Positions 12,886 through 26,114 of a stretch of 64,000 nt of DNA are shown here, one piece after another. The position numbers and the translations under genes are program-made. The notes beneath the pieces are model-generated. The model was not told where the DNA came from. It worked only from the letters and a program-made list of their open reading frames with translations, and did no database searches. Every line of letters begins with the position of its first letter. Within the stretch, counting starts at the first letter, position 1. The stretch lies in contig OX439132.1 of the NCBI GenBank assembly GCA_949318235.1, positions 26,237,148 to 26,301,147 of the forward strand, given 5' to 3'. Source of the stretch: Ecdyonurus torrentis (taxonomy: Eukaryota > Arthropoda > Insecta > Ephemeroptera > Heptageniidae).

Positions 12886-13884
12886 AAAAAAAAAGGTGAA
12901 ATAAACATCTCTTCTTATAGGTCAAAATTTTTAAAATCGGTGATACTCCTAATTTAAATACAATATAGGTATATCTTGAGCCAAGTTACCTATATACAAA
13001 CAATCCATCCCAGTTAACGATCAATCTTTTGATTGGCCGTTACTGATCTCTTCTGTTTATAAAATCAACGGACTTTTTTTGAAACTAAAGGTGATCACAA
13101 CCATATATAGCCAGCTATAATAATCTTATAAACTTTGAAATTTATTGTGTTGGAAAGTTTATAATTAAAAATAAATTTCTTTCAACACAAGAGCTGTTAT
13201 CATTTATCATAGTCTCTCCCTATCTCTCTTTCTTTTTATTTTTTTGGTATTATTTTGTTTAATGAAATACTTAGATACAAAATATCTTTCATAAGTGAAA
13301 TTATCTATGATTTATTTTACTGCATAACTAGAAGTTACTATATAGTTGACGAGAAATTATTATATTTTTAATTATATGAATATCACTTTTTTTTCTATTT
13401 TGTTTTCTATATTTTTTTTTATGGAAGCATGGTAAATTTAATTATAAACAGCTAGAAATATTAGAATGCGTTTTTTATGTATTTTTATCTAAAGATGTAT
13501 AAGGATAAATCATAAATTTATTGTTAACCTTTATTCTTTATAAAAATATATGCGTAACAAAATGGTTTTACTAAAAATTTAATAGTTTTTATTCAAACGT
13601 TCATAATATCATAAAATTCATCTTTTTATGTTAAAAAAAAACTTTATAAATATATATAATATGGAAAAATAATAATAAAAAAAAAGTAAAATGAGGTTTT
13701 AATAAAAGTTCAAAAAAAAATATATATACCATAATATATTATTATATATACATAAAAAAATAAGCAATATATATTCGGAATATAAAAAGTTGGTGATGGT
13801 AGGATTTTTTTGATTTTCAAACATGAACTGATGGGAATTCATTTTCTTTTCTATTATATGCATGTTATTTCTTCGGTTCTTATA

Positions 13885-13934
13885 GAAGAAGAAGAGAGAG
13901 AGAGTGTGTGTGTGTGTGAGAGAGAGAGAGAGAT
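13885..13934. repeat. Compound (GAA)(GA)(TG)(GA) array
   Basis: GA units interrupted by about seven TG units. Together with the CT/CA array at 14040-14090 it makes an inverted pair about 105 bp apart. Confidence 0.9.
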
Positions 13935-14035
13935 ATGATGATAAATATATATGAAATTGGGGTGAACCCCATTTTACTGCTTACAAATTTTTTTCCCTTC
14001 TACACAACACAATCTATTGTTAACATGACGTACAA

Positions 14036-14039
<4 letters not shown>

Positions 14040-14075
<36 letters not shown>

Positions 14076-14090
14076 GCACACACACACATA
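14040..14090. repeat. Compound (CT)n(CA)n array
   Basis: About 15 CT units followed by CA units with one CG. It is complementary in arrangement to the array at 13885-13934. Confidence 0.9.
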
Positions 14091-15057
14091 CACTCTAGTA
14101 TGTATACAGTTTAATATTTTGAATTGCAAAGTGTGGATGTAAATTTTTTTTGTATATTTTATATACTGTATATTTATAAAAATATGAAGTTTATGCTATA
14201 ATACATCAAAATAAATTGTCATGTCAGGGATTTGTAACCTGCAATAAATAATAACTTTCACAATCATATATTTATATTAATAATTCACACTTTTATATAT
14301 GTTTCTACGCTTTTAGTTCAAAGCATTTGTATAAAATTAAAAGATGATTTTTTTTTTGTATGAATGAAAATGTCATCAACAGCCGGTTAATAATGCAGTA
14401 TATTACTACATATAAAAATAATGTAAGATAATATACTGTACCCTACAGCACTTGCATGAAGGAGTGTTCATATATGTTGACATCGTAGTGTCGTGTTCAA
14501 TGTAAACTAACATGCATACTAACTATGTAAGAGGGCAATGTATGTGTTATATATATGTTAGCATCAAAACCCGAAATTGACCCAAACTAGGTATTTTTGC
14601 TCATTTCGGCTTTTGGTTCGTTGCTTTTTGCCAAAACCCGAAATGCCAGTTTATTTCGGCTTTTGGTCACGAAATTTTGATCCATACTAGTTTTGAGCAT
14701 TTCGCAAAAAGCAAAACCCGGTGTAAACATTTATATCTAGTTTTGGTCTTTGAATTTTGACCAGAACTAGTTGTGTTCAAAATAGAAAAATCAAAAGCCG
14801 AAAAATGAACATTTCTCAACTCAGAATTTTATGCAATGATAAAAGACTATAATTATATTATAAATGCATGATGTTTTGGTATTATAATTTAGGCGTTAAA
14901 ACAATATATTTTATTACTTTACTTGAAATGCAAAATATATGGTCTGAAAGATTAATTTGATTAGAATGCGCTGACCATAATCTCTAAATCTTATGGTTAT
15001 AGATAGGGAATATAAATTGAGACAATACGAAAAATAAACTTACTGTTTGACCTAGCA

Positions 15058-15198
15058 ATGGACCACTTGCAATGAGCGAACTTTTTAAAATAATTTGAAT
15101 TTTTTTTATGCATTTCTTACAAAAAAAAAATAATAATAACAAAAAAAACATTTTCTCTTGTTGCAACAATTACAATAATTTTATTGCAAGTGGTCCAT
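15058..15198. mobile_element. Small MITE with 15-bp perfect terminal inverted repeats
   Basis: The left end atggaccacttgcaa (15058-15072) and the right end ttgcaagtggtccat (15184-15198) are exact complements. The 141-bp unit is AT-rich inside and non-coding. It lies within the larger inverted structure at 14.56-15.84 kb. Confidence 0.75.
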
Positions 15199-15602
15199 TC
15201 AGTAATAGTAGTAATAGTATATTATTATTGTTTTAAGGGGCTACTTACGATTAAATGTAAATTAAGAGCTCTATGTATAAAACCACTAACCATGTTCACT
15301 TATAATTTGCGCACCAACAATATACGTGTGTTGTGAACTTTTTAAATTCAAACACTTTCTTATCCTGTTTCTAACGAATAATATGAAATTATAAACCATG
15401 TTTTCAGCACAGAGACGAACAGTCAACTGAATATACGTACAACAAATATTTTAAAATAAATCGTTATCACTGGATAAAGTAAGGTGGACTTGAACTTTGA
15501 ACCAATATAAGGGAAATTAGTCATAAGTCATAATATATCACTCTTATTCTTATTGTAAATTAAAATAAATATTTTTCCTTTTTTTTTTATTTAACGTGTC
15601 GT

Positions 15603-15605
<3 letters not shown>

Positions 15606-15685
<80 letters not shown>
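15606..15685. repeat. (TC)n microsatellite
   Basis: About 40 units with one TTC interruption near 15650. Confidence 0.97.
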
Positions 15686-15690
<5 letters not shown>

Positions 15691-16527
15691 TTATATCAAA
15701 TATTTGAGTTAAGAAATGTTCATTTTTCTGCTTTTGATTTTTATATTTGGACCACAACTAGTTCTGGTCAAAATTCAAAGTCAAAAAATAAAAATAAATG
15801 TTTACACCGGGTTTAAATGTTTACACCAGGTATATATAATACCCATACCCATAACAAGTTTTTCAATTAAAAAGATTATAATCAATATGCACAATGCATT
15901 AGAAAATATGCTGAATTTTTTTTATTAAAATAGGAATTAAAAATATAATAATAATACAAAACATAATATTATTAAAAATTATAATATAACAAACTTTTTT
16001 GTTATACTACGAGTATATGACAACAAAGTAAAAAAAAAATTATATAAAAACTTTTATATGTATAATATTAAAACTCATGCATACCTTCTAATTAGCTCTT
16101 TTATTTTCCTCGTTAATATTAATATAATAAAGTTTAGTATACTGAATTTTATATTACGTTTATGTCAATTTTAGATCTGTAGCAAACACATGATAACGTA
16201 CATGTAATGTCAACTTAAACAAGAAGTACTTTACATAAACTTCAGAATATATACGATATTTATGATATTATATATATATATATTATATATATTGATATTG
16301 TTACTTTGATGACACATCATTATATCAACAAAGTAAATTTAGCAGCTATTGTTATATAATAATAATACAACAAAAGTTATATACATACAAACTATATTAT
16401 ATATTGTAATTTCATATAACGTTATTATTTTCAAGTAATAACATAAGTAATAATAATAACATTTCATCATTACTATATATTATGTGCATGTTCAACTATT
16501 GACGTAAAGGTAAACTGTAATAATGTA

Positions 16528-16531
<4 letters not shown>

Positions 16532-16596
<65 letters not shown>
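16532..16596. repeat. (AT)n microsatellite
   Basis: About 32 units. A shorter interrupted tract lies at 16264-16290. Confidence 0.96.
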
Positions 16597-16599
<3 letters not shown>

Positions 16600-17752
16600 C
16601 ATTACCAGCGAATTAAAAAAACTACCTATTTGAAGAAATGAATTAAATAATAATATATTCTATCAAATTTTAATTTATACATTTTTTATGCTAGTACCTT
16701 TTAATGAAACATGGTAATTATATTTGTAACACGTTTTATTTTTTATTTTTGAACTATTTAAACGTTTATTATTATTATTACATATATTTTTTTTGCAAAC
16801 ATATTGAAAACAAATATTTTAGAGATAATATTAATTTTATTTTTGGCGTATTTATATTAATATATAGATTGGTATTAAATAAAAATATAATAGTACTTAT
16901 ATTGAGTTATTTCAATTATTATATTTAATGAAATATATATTACTTGTTACTTGTGCATTAAAACTCAAAATCAATATAACCCCAACTTTGAAGTGTTATC
17001 TTTCTTTACTTTCGTCTAAACTATTTTCATTTCAATTTTGAAATATCTCTGTCTCTTTCTTTCTCTCAAAATGAATATCATAGCACATTTATATTATTTT
17101 AAAATAAGTTAAATAATAATGCAGAACATAAAAGAATGATTTATTCAATAAATTTTTATCAAATATACCTCATGTTTAAACAATTCTGAATACTTATCTC
17201 TAAAGAAGTCACGAAAGAAGGTGATATTTTATGTATTTGTCTTGTAACTCGTGTAAAATATTTAATTTATTACCTTTTGAATACTGTGTAACTTGATTTG
17301 TCATTATTTACATCAAATGAACACGCAAATTTGTCTTTTAGGAAACTTCAAATAAATTTTAAAAAATTCTGATGTTATCTGAGAAAGAACTTATAAATTC
17401 ATTTTTCTTTTTTTACCTCGATTTGTAGTAATAATGTGTGACATTACCGATGAAAAGATTCTAATATAAATTTTAATATATATTCATAAAGTATATACTT
17501 TTATTAACACGTTTTATATTATTAGATAAAAAAATTATTTATTACAATGGTTTTACCTTCTAAAAACTAATGTTGAGTTAAACTCACAACGTTTAATAGA
17601 AGCGATTTAAAACAACGATGTACAAGAAATTATAATGTAATATTTTACTATATTATTTACATAATATAAAAATAATAATTAGGGGAAAATGCTGAAATAT
17701 AATAATGAAGGCTTATTAATGATGGAAATAAACTTCCCTATATACAGTATAT

Positions 17753-18210
<458 letters not shown>

Positions 18211-18755
18211 TTAAAATGCACATTATAATAGTTAATAGTTAACGAATAAGTCTATGTTTTTAGTAAAATATACGAGAATATACTTTTTTTTTATACACAA
18301 AAGTTTGTTTTTAAAAGCATTCATAGTAGAAATAGGTTAAGCTTTATAAAATAAATTAATGCAAAAAGAACAAATGCATACGTATGTAGTTAAAAATTAT
18401 AATGAGTTGCTGTGGTTTTGTTTGATATTAATGTGGTGGAAAAAAACGTAAGTACTTTGAAAAGAAAATTTAAACCAAACTTGAAAGAGTTTGTTTTTTT
18501 ATTTATTTTTTAAAGTAAAATTCTACTGATCTTAACAAATCATACAGTAAAACCATATTTAAACTATGGTAAAACGTTTTAGAATTTTACGATTCAGGGA
18601 AAAGTTTTATTGTTAAACACTCACAGACACAAAAAAGTAGGACGTTGATGTTCAACTGTTTTGAAGTCACGTTAAAGTCCGGTAGAAGGTATGGAATTAT
18701 ATGGGCATATTTCGTAATGCAACCATCTTTATAGACTTTGTGGCAACTCGCAGTT

Positions 18756-18782
18756 AAAAAAAAAAAAAAAAAAAAAAAAAAA
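18756..18782. repeat. Poly(A) run
   Basis: 27 consecutive A with no recognisable retrotransposon body upstream. Confidence 0.9.
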
Positions 18783-19392
18783 CTTACGTTGGTGCAATAT
18801 AATATTTGGCAAAGATTGTGGTTTCAATCATGTTAAAGTTGACGCCATAAGTGAGTGCTAAATAACATGGGTCAGTATAGGAAAATGACATATTGTCAGT
18901 TTAAAAATACTTCGCAATATTTTTGAGAGCATTGATGCTGTTTACAAGTTGAAGTAGTTTTTCAAGTATGCAAGAACAATTTAATAATGAACAAAAAAAA
19001 AAGCTATTTTTCCAAAGAAAATAGCCAAAAACTACGTTTGTCCTATGCTGAGCAATGTTATTCATTGCTCAAGAAGAGCATAAAAAAGCATTCAGAATGA
19101 CGTCATGTGCACACACCCTATATTATATATTGATCCAAAAACAATTAGATTAACATAATTTAATATATTATGTTACTGACAGTATTATTTTATATTTCAT
19201 TATTTTAAACTTATTTCATGTACAAAATTTCTCTTGTCGTTTAAACATTACTTTATCTAAAAAGGTCTTAAATACGAGTATAATATAGAACTGCTTCATA
19301 GAATTAGAAATGATACCACATCAAGAAATCACTTTGTCAGCCACAGCATGACAAGCTTTCAATTTTGATCACAATAAAGAATCAATACTTAC

Positions 19393-19614
19393 ATTTGGAC
19401 TACCGTTCAGATCATTGACAGCTGAAGAAGTTGGTGTATTGGAATTGGTTCTAGCGTGAGACAAAGATGGAGCGGCATAGCTACGATTTGGTGAACCTCG
19501 GGGTGAATTACGTGAACCCGCTGTCAAAAATTTGATGGCTGTCTGGGCAGGTTTGCTTGCATATGAACCACCTTGTTCATCAGCTTTACCTTGACCTTTG
19601 TATACCATGTAAGC
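19393..19614 (-). CDS. GPR158/179-like class C orphan GPCR, membrane-proximal and Ser/Pro-rich cytoplasmic tail exon (partial gene)
   Basis: This 222-bp exon (74 codons, phase 0 at both ends) is flanked by acceptor tatgtttcag and donor GTAAGT. It begins AYMVYKGQGKADEQ, which directly extends the FGSK turn of the TM7 exon and would form the helix-8 region on the cytoplasmic face. The rest is low in hydrophobic residues and rich in Ser, Pro, Asn and Arg (for example SRNSPRGSPNRSYAAPS and RTNSNTPTSS), so it is probably disordered and a likely phosphorylation target. Phosphorylation is inference from composition only. G+C content is visibly higher than in the surrounding intron. Splicing this exon to the one at 2270-2686 keeps the frame, but further small exons could lie in the 16.7-kb intron between them. 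Confidence 0.92.
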
Positions 19615-19798
19615 CTGAAACATACGAAATACAAATTATTAGAACACACATGCTTCAAATTTGATGGAAACTAAGAAAATTATTAAAACAAATTCTGTGA
19701 AAACAGAAAGTACATAAACTATGAAAATATAAAGTAAGAAATTTTAAAGCATTTAGCTGAAATTTTATTTAAAAATACTAAATTTTACACTTTTCTGA

Positions 19799-19801
<3 letters not shown>

Positions 19802-19845
<44 letters not shown>
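19802..19845. repeat. (CT)n microsatellite
   Basis: About 21 CT units, 188 bp upstream of the tail exon on the transcript strand. Confidence 0.97.
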
Positions 19846-20214
19846 GTTTATTTCTCAAAGTTTCAAAATTATAACATTTGGGACGTATAATTTAAGTACA
19901 TATCAAAAAAATATAAAAGTTAATTGCTTTACGTACTTATTACAAAGCACAAAATAAATTGTTATTGTAAAGATCTTTTTTATTACAAAATATTTTCTTG
20001 AACAACGTATAATTATTATTAGTTATAAAATATAAATATCGTAAATAATATAATATGTACAATATAATTTAATTTTAACAATTCTTGTATGAATTAAACA
20101 GAAAACATACGTTCTTTGTAATATTTAACAACTTTGACTTCGATATATTTATAAGGAGCAAATATGTATGTACACATTACATTATATACTGTACACAAAA
20201 TCAAAGGAAATCTA

Positions 20215-20319
<105 letters not shown>

Positions 20320-20574
20320 CCGTTTTATCCTAAATAAATAAAGCTTCTAAAATTAAAATTTCAAAATATATCGTGTATACATACAAATATACTGTATATA
20401 AAAAGTGATATTTATATCAAAAATTCCACCGCACAACAGGAGTTTTTATTTGTTTAAACAGATTCTTCTATACTGAATTATTTGCATTCATGTAAATTGA
20501 AACTTCGGTTTGTATATTTATATAGAAACAGAGGTAAATAAAAATGTCTTGCTTAACAAAAATCTGTAAAATGT

Positions 20575-20678
<104 letters not shown>

Positions 20679-21734
20679 CTCAAGCACATCACTTTGATAC
20701 ATAGTATACATCATGTATACTAAATATACCTGGATATTTTCAATATATTTTCTTTGGAATATTTACAAATGTTTTTGCGTATGTGGTGAAAAGATAAAAC
20801 AAGATTTATCAAGAAAAAAATATCGCAATAAAAAAATATTATATCTACTCAAACTTTACTTGGTTAAATATTAAACCAATGCCCTTCGATATGAATGATC
20901 GTATATATGACAATTTCTGAAGTTAAGTAGGTATACTGTACCGAAATGAAATGAATAACTTTCAAATTTAGTGATGCATTTCAGTCTATAATTTTTACAA
21001 GTTTTTGATTTCCTTGCGGTATAACTTTCTGCAACACACAACAATTCTATATAGTAAAACATTGTTAATTAAATATATAAATATCTCATACTCCATTCAA
21101 GACGTAACTACATTTTATTTCTAAGAAATACGATATTATAGATTTACCATAAAACACATACTTCATTCCATTTTAAAGAACTAAGTTTTATTAAATTCTA
21201 TATACATATAATCCTATTACTTTTACTCTCTTGATAACTTTTTTTTTTATTTATTTATTTTTTTTTGGTATAACATTCAAGAGTGCGGGTATTTTTTTTT
21301 AATATAATTTATACGTTAAGAGTGTTGGAGTAAATTACACCAGAGATGTATTAAAGATGATACCCTTGTCAACTGCAGGTTTATCTTATTTACTTTTTTT
21401 TTACGTCATCAAGTGTCATAATTTTGCCCAGAGATACTAATTTAATTTGCTGTCACTTCATTGTCAAATTTAAAGTAACAGGTTTTGACATTTCTTTATG
21501 TATAATTATACCGAACGTTACAAATTTAAAGGGGAAATATTAATGTTTAAATTTATTTCTTGAAATACTAATAATATGTATTTCATTTAAATATTTTAGC
21601 AAGTGATATAATAACATAAAATAAAGAATATGTTTTTATTTATATTTGAAAACGCACAAGAATTGCTTGTTATGGCAGTGTTTTATTAAAATGTCAATAT
21701 AAATAAATAACTTATGTCTCAGCTTGTTTTTCTG

Positions 21735-21738
<4 letters not shown>

Positions 21739-21779
<41 letters not shown>
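21739..21779. repeat. Poly(A) run
   Basis: 41 consecutive A, the longest homopolymer in the window. Confidence 0.95.
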
Positions 21780-21781
<2 letters not shown>

Positions 21782-22991
21782 AGGTACAATTATTTAAAGT
21801 ATTCACCATCGTAAATAATACTCTACAAAAATAAAAAAATAAAAATAAAAAAACGTAGTTTGACAAAATAAAATAAATAATTACCTGTGACATTTGACTT
21901 TTTTTTTTTAACTTAAAATATACAATGGACATTTTGATGACGCACGTACCATACAATAAACTAGTGAAAAAAACAAACTATATCAGCATAGAGTGTGTGA
22001 CATTATTTTAATTATTAAAGATAATTACAAATATAGAACAATTCAAATGCCACCTACTCAGTTAGCATTCCAGTCTAGACAGGAAGAGTTATTAGGACGA
22101 GAGAGCTGTAGACAATTTAAATTTCAAAATTATCTCTATCTATATGTTTAATCAACAATGTAATGTTTCATTTTGTTCATATTACAAATTGTTCAGAAAC
22201 TCTGTTCCGTGTATGTCCCAAAAGGTTTTTTATTTTTGTTTTAAATGAGTTTTCCATGATATTTGGGAATTCTCGAGTTCCTTAAAATCATATATTTAAC
22301 AGTATGAAATCGATAAAAAAAGAGTGAACACAAAGAATATCATAGAGTTATATTCTATAATTATATAGAATATATCCACTGAAAGGACTAAAAAAATAAT
22401 TGTGGCCTAAATTATGGAATCAAATTCCATTAGAGTTAAAAACTTCTTTAAAAATAAAAATGATATGAAAATTAATATGAAAAAATTCTTTTTTTTTATT
22501 AATCTATAAAATAATTATCAATTTACGTTTTATTATCATTATAACATATTTCTTTTTATTTGATATTTCCACTTGAGTGTAGTTTCAATATTTTGTTTTC
22601 AATTATAAATCATAGTTAATACGACATGTGTAAAATATTACGAACCAGCCGATAAGTCTATGCCGCGGTTGGATTTTATATTTAATGACTATAATTTAAA
22701 TAAATTTAGAGTCATTTTTTATCAACATTGAACATTGTTTACATTGAACATTGTTTAGGGGTAAGATTAAGAGCATAATATTAAGTAATGTAAAGTGATT
22801 GCGATAATTTAGTGAAAATTGATAATATTTTTTATCAATATAAATAGCTATAATGTTTTTATTTTTTATGTATGTGTTAAATAAATAAATATAAACAAAC
22901 CATGATTATAACTTATTAATATATGAGGTATTTGTAGAACAAAAATATAAAAATATAGATCTTCTTTGTGGATCCATCCATGGCTCCATGC

Positions 22992-23308
22992 TTAAAGCCA
23001 TAGACCACATAAAACAACATGTGATTTTTAATGAATAAACACAAAATGGGATCTTCAAAACTGATGACAAATTTTACCAGAATGCTAATGTAGCCCCACG
23101 AGAGAGCGTGAAAATAATGCGTGACTATTCATGTTTCTGACGACAGAAACATGCAAAAATTAGTAAAAAATTTTGTGCGGGTTGCATAAATTGAAATTTT
23201 CTGACCACTGCTACGGAGGTTTTGAGACAAACTAAAGTTATTTATGTAAGTCCCATCAAGTGTTTTGTGATATAAATGCTTATGTTTTCTTCTGGTCTAT
23301 TCCTTTAA
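22992..23308 (+). mobile_element. MITE family B, copy 3
   Basis: The ends are TTAAAGCCATAGACCACA and TCTGGTCTATTCCTTTAA with TTAA on both sides. It is about 317 bp. The usual TGACGTCA core is changed to TGACGACA near 23139, and a short stretch after gcgtgaaaata is missing compared with the copy at 33.9 kb. Confidence 0.9.
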
Positions 23309-24225
23309 TACATAGCCGATATATAGTAGTTAAGTGTGTGTGTTTAATATATACACACACGTTCATAGGTTATGTAAAATAATATTAATAAAAACATTCT
23401 AATAATAAATGATAAATGGATAAAGAAGCAAAGATTTTACTTGAAAGAAAAATGTAATATAAATAAAAGTTTTACAAAGTTTTCAAACTTAAAGTTGATA
23501 TAAGTTTTTGGAAAAATATAACATGTAGAAAATATGATAAATGTTCTAAGAATAAATATTTCGTTTTCTCTGCTTTTGTTTTGTAAATTTGTGAGAACTT
23601 AAATTTGCAAAAAAAAAAAAAACAAAAAAAAAAGTTTGTTGTTGTTTTGTTTCCATATTCCACGAAAATATTTATTTCTGCATGTTTTTTCCATTCCATC
23701 AAACAACACGTACTTTTTTCTAAATCATGAGGGAAAAAACAAATAAATTATGATTGATGATTTATAGATATCGTTAAAAAAATACTATCAATTTAATGAA
23801 TATTTTCCTTTCATTTTAAAAATTGATTTTATGCTTTGTTTTTCTTTAAATTATGCTGCAATTGCATGTATTTTAAAAATGAAAAGGTATAAAATAATGT
23901 ATATGTATACACAGTATGTATAATAAATAATAATAATACTGAATCCATGCATGTGAATGTATTTTTATTTTGAACAAGCATTTTTTTATTACTTTTTGTC
24001 TGAGTTATAATAAAATATTTCTTTTTAGCTAGAGGGCTTGAATTCTTAAAAAAAACACGCGAAAGGATAACTTCAAAGGTTTAAACATTCCTAAATTGAG
24101 ACCTACGTATTTTTATAATAACACATCGTTTATGTTTTTGTACTTCACATATTATTCAGTTTTCTTTTTATTAAGATTGTTGAATTCAAGGAATTTGTTA
24201 GGAAAATTTAATATTGTATTATATG

Positions 24226-24230
<5 letters not shown>

Positions 24231-24270
<40 letters not shown>
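24231..24270. repeat. (AT)n microsatellite
   Basis: About 20 units. Confidence 0.95.
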
Positions 24271-24273
<3 letters not shown>

Positions 24274-24883
24274 GTAAAACTATTTTTATTTTTTTATGCT
24301 ATGCTTTTTGTTTTATACCCACAAAAAGAAATGAAAAGAAATAATAAAAACAAAGAGCTTAAATAATTCTTTGTTGAAAACTCTCTCCACTTTACGTTAA
24401 AAGCGGTTTAAATATGAAATCCATAATTTGCATAAAAAGTCACTAATTAAGTTTTTATATATGACAATAAAAATCTTTATTATATCAAATATTATATATA
24501 TATATAATATTATATTTATTTATATATATTTAAAAAAAACTTTACTCAAAAGAACGAAGAAGCTGAATTCTTACTAAAACAGTCACACTTAACGTCAAGT
24601 GAAAAAAAAAAAAGCACAAACAGATTTAAAACCGTAAATTTAGAATAGAATATTATTATTTTATATCTTTTGAAAAACGTGAAAGAGATATTTAAATACC
24701 TATTTTGTTTGAGTATCTTTGAAATTTAAACATGAAGTTGGGAATCTCCACTTTAAGTTTGAAGATAGTCTACAGTACACGGTTCTCTCCACCTTTCCTT
24801 CGCCTCGCCCTTATTTTTAGTTGTGTAAATAAAAAGAGTAAATATACTTTGAATTGAAAACTTTTCAAAACTAAACGTTTAAC

Positions 24884-24908
24884 AAAAAAAAAAAAAAAAA
24901 AAAAAAAA
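24884..24908. repeat. Poly(A) run
   Basis: 25 consecutive A. Confidence 0.9.
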
Positions 24909-26056
24909 GAGTATATTTTGCACAACACGGAAATTAAACGTATTTTATAATGTATGGTTTAAAAGTGTAAAATACAAAAGGATTAGAACATATTAAAGCT
25001 TGGTTCTTTATGTGGTTTTTAACCCTTTTAACACCATATTCAACCATTTTCAACTCTTTCTCTCTATTCTAACTATACCTTTTACAAACGATAATACAGT
25101 GTTATGAACTTTGTACTCGTATATACATAATTTTTTAATACAATTTATTATTTAATTTTTACAAAGAACTTACTTTATTTTATGATTTTATTGTCATGTT
25201 TTATCATTACATTATAAAATAAAGTTGTTAGATCCATACAGACAACATGTCAAATGCATGTATTTTTTTCCCGATATTATAATCTGAGGAAAGAAAAGCT
25301 CTGTGCTAATTTTCTATACTGTTGAGTGATGATTAAGACAATTAAATAATAAATTAGAACAAAATGACTGCAGTAAAAAGATTTATACTTTTTTTTTTTT
25401 TAATCAGACGGTCTGGATATAATATAAATTATTCTACAAAGAAACTAATTTTGTAATTAATATTCTTTACTTCTTACTTATATAAGAATAATAAATTTGT
25501 AAAGTAGTTTAATAGTTTTCCATTAAAAAAGAAATCTCTATTCTAATAAAGAGAGAAAATAAACTTCATTTTGTAAAATTCAGCAAACGATTCATACTTA
25601 AAAAAGCAGCAAAGGTGAATCATATATTTTTACGATCAGTCATGCGTTAATATTCATCTAAAAAAAAAAAAAAAAATCAGACGTAATTTAAAAAAACGAT
25701 ATCGTAAAACTTAAACTTTTTATACCTCTGTCTAAAAATCTCAATACATAAAATCTTATGTATAGTTAGTTAATTTTATGAATCGTAATTCACAAAATTT
25801 CTTGCAATCTTGTCAATTTTGTGGTTTACTGAACAGCAGTATTTCAGACATGGTGTTTGAAATAAGATCGAAGTCATTGTTATAAATAATATTTAGAACA
25901 ACATAAGGATGTTGATATTACCATACAATACTGAGCTCGTAATGTATATTTTTTTTATCGGATTAACTCCACTAGTATAAAAGTTAGTTTAGTACTACTA
26001 AAACATTGTTATATTGCATGCTTTTTTATATCCGTTCAAAGTTAATCCTTGAATAC

Positions 26057-26059
<3 letters not shown>

Positions 26060-26111
<52 letters not shown>
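26060..26111. repeat. (TC)n microsatellite
   Basis: About 26 units. Confidence 0.97.

Positions 26112-26114
<3 letters not shown>

Larger units (their letters stand above)
14565..15835. mobile_element. Composite foldback region with inverted arms
   Basis: The sequence 14708-14812 (tgtaaacatttatatctag, then ttttgaccagaactagttgt, then atcaaaagccgaaaaatgaa) reappears inverted at 15717-15815 (tcatttttctgcttttgatt, then actagttctggtcaaaattc, then aaatgtttacaccggg). The left part, 14565-14705, holds several short repeats of aaaacccgaaat and atttcggcttttggt in both orientations. The interior holds a smaller inverted repeat (15058-15198) and a (TC)n array. It may be one foldback transposon invaded by others. 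Confidence 0.65.

Noticed and set aside
22050..22150. Plus-strand frame starting MPPTQLAFQSRQEELLGRES, and an acceptor-like ctcttcctgtctag on the opposite strand
   Set aside because: Short, no matching exons nearby, and the minus-strand frame stops after six codons.
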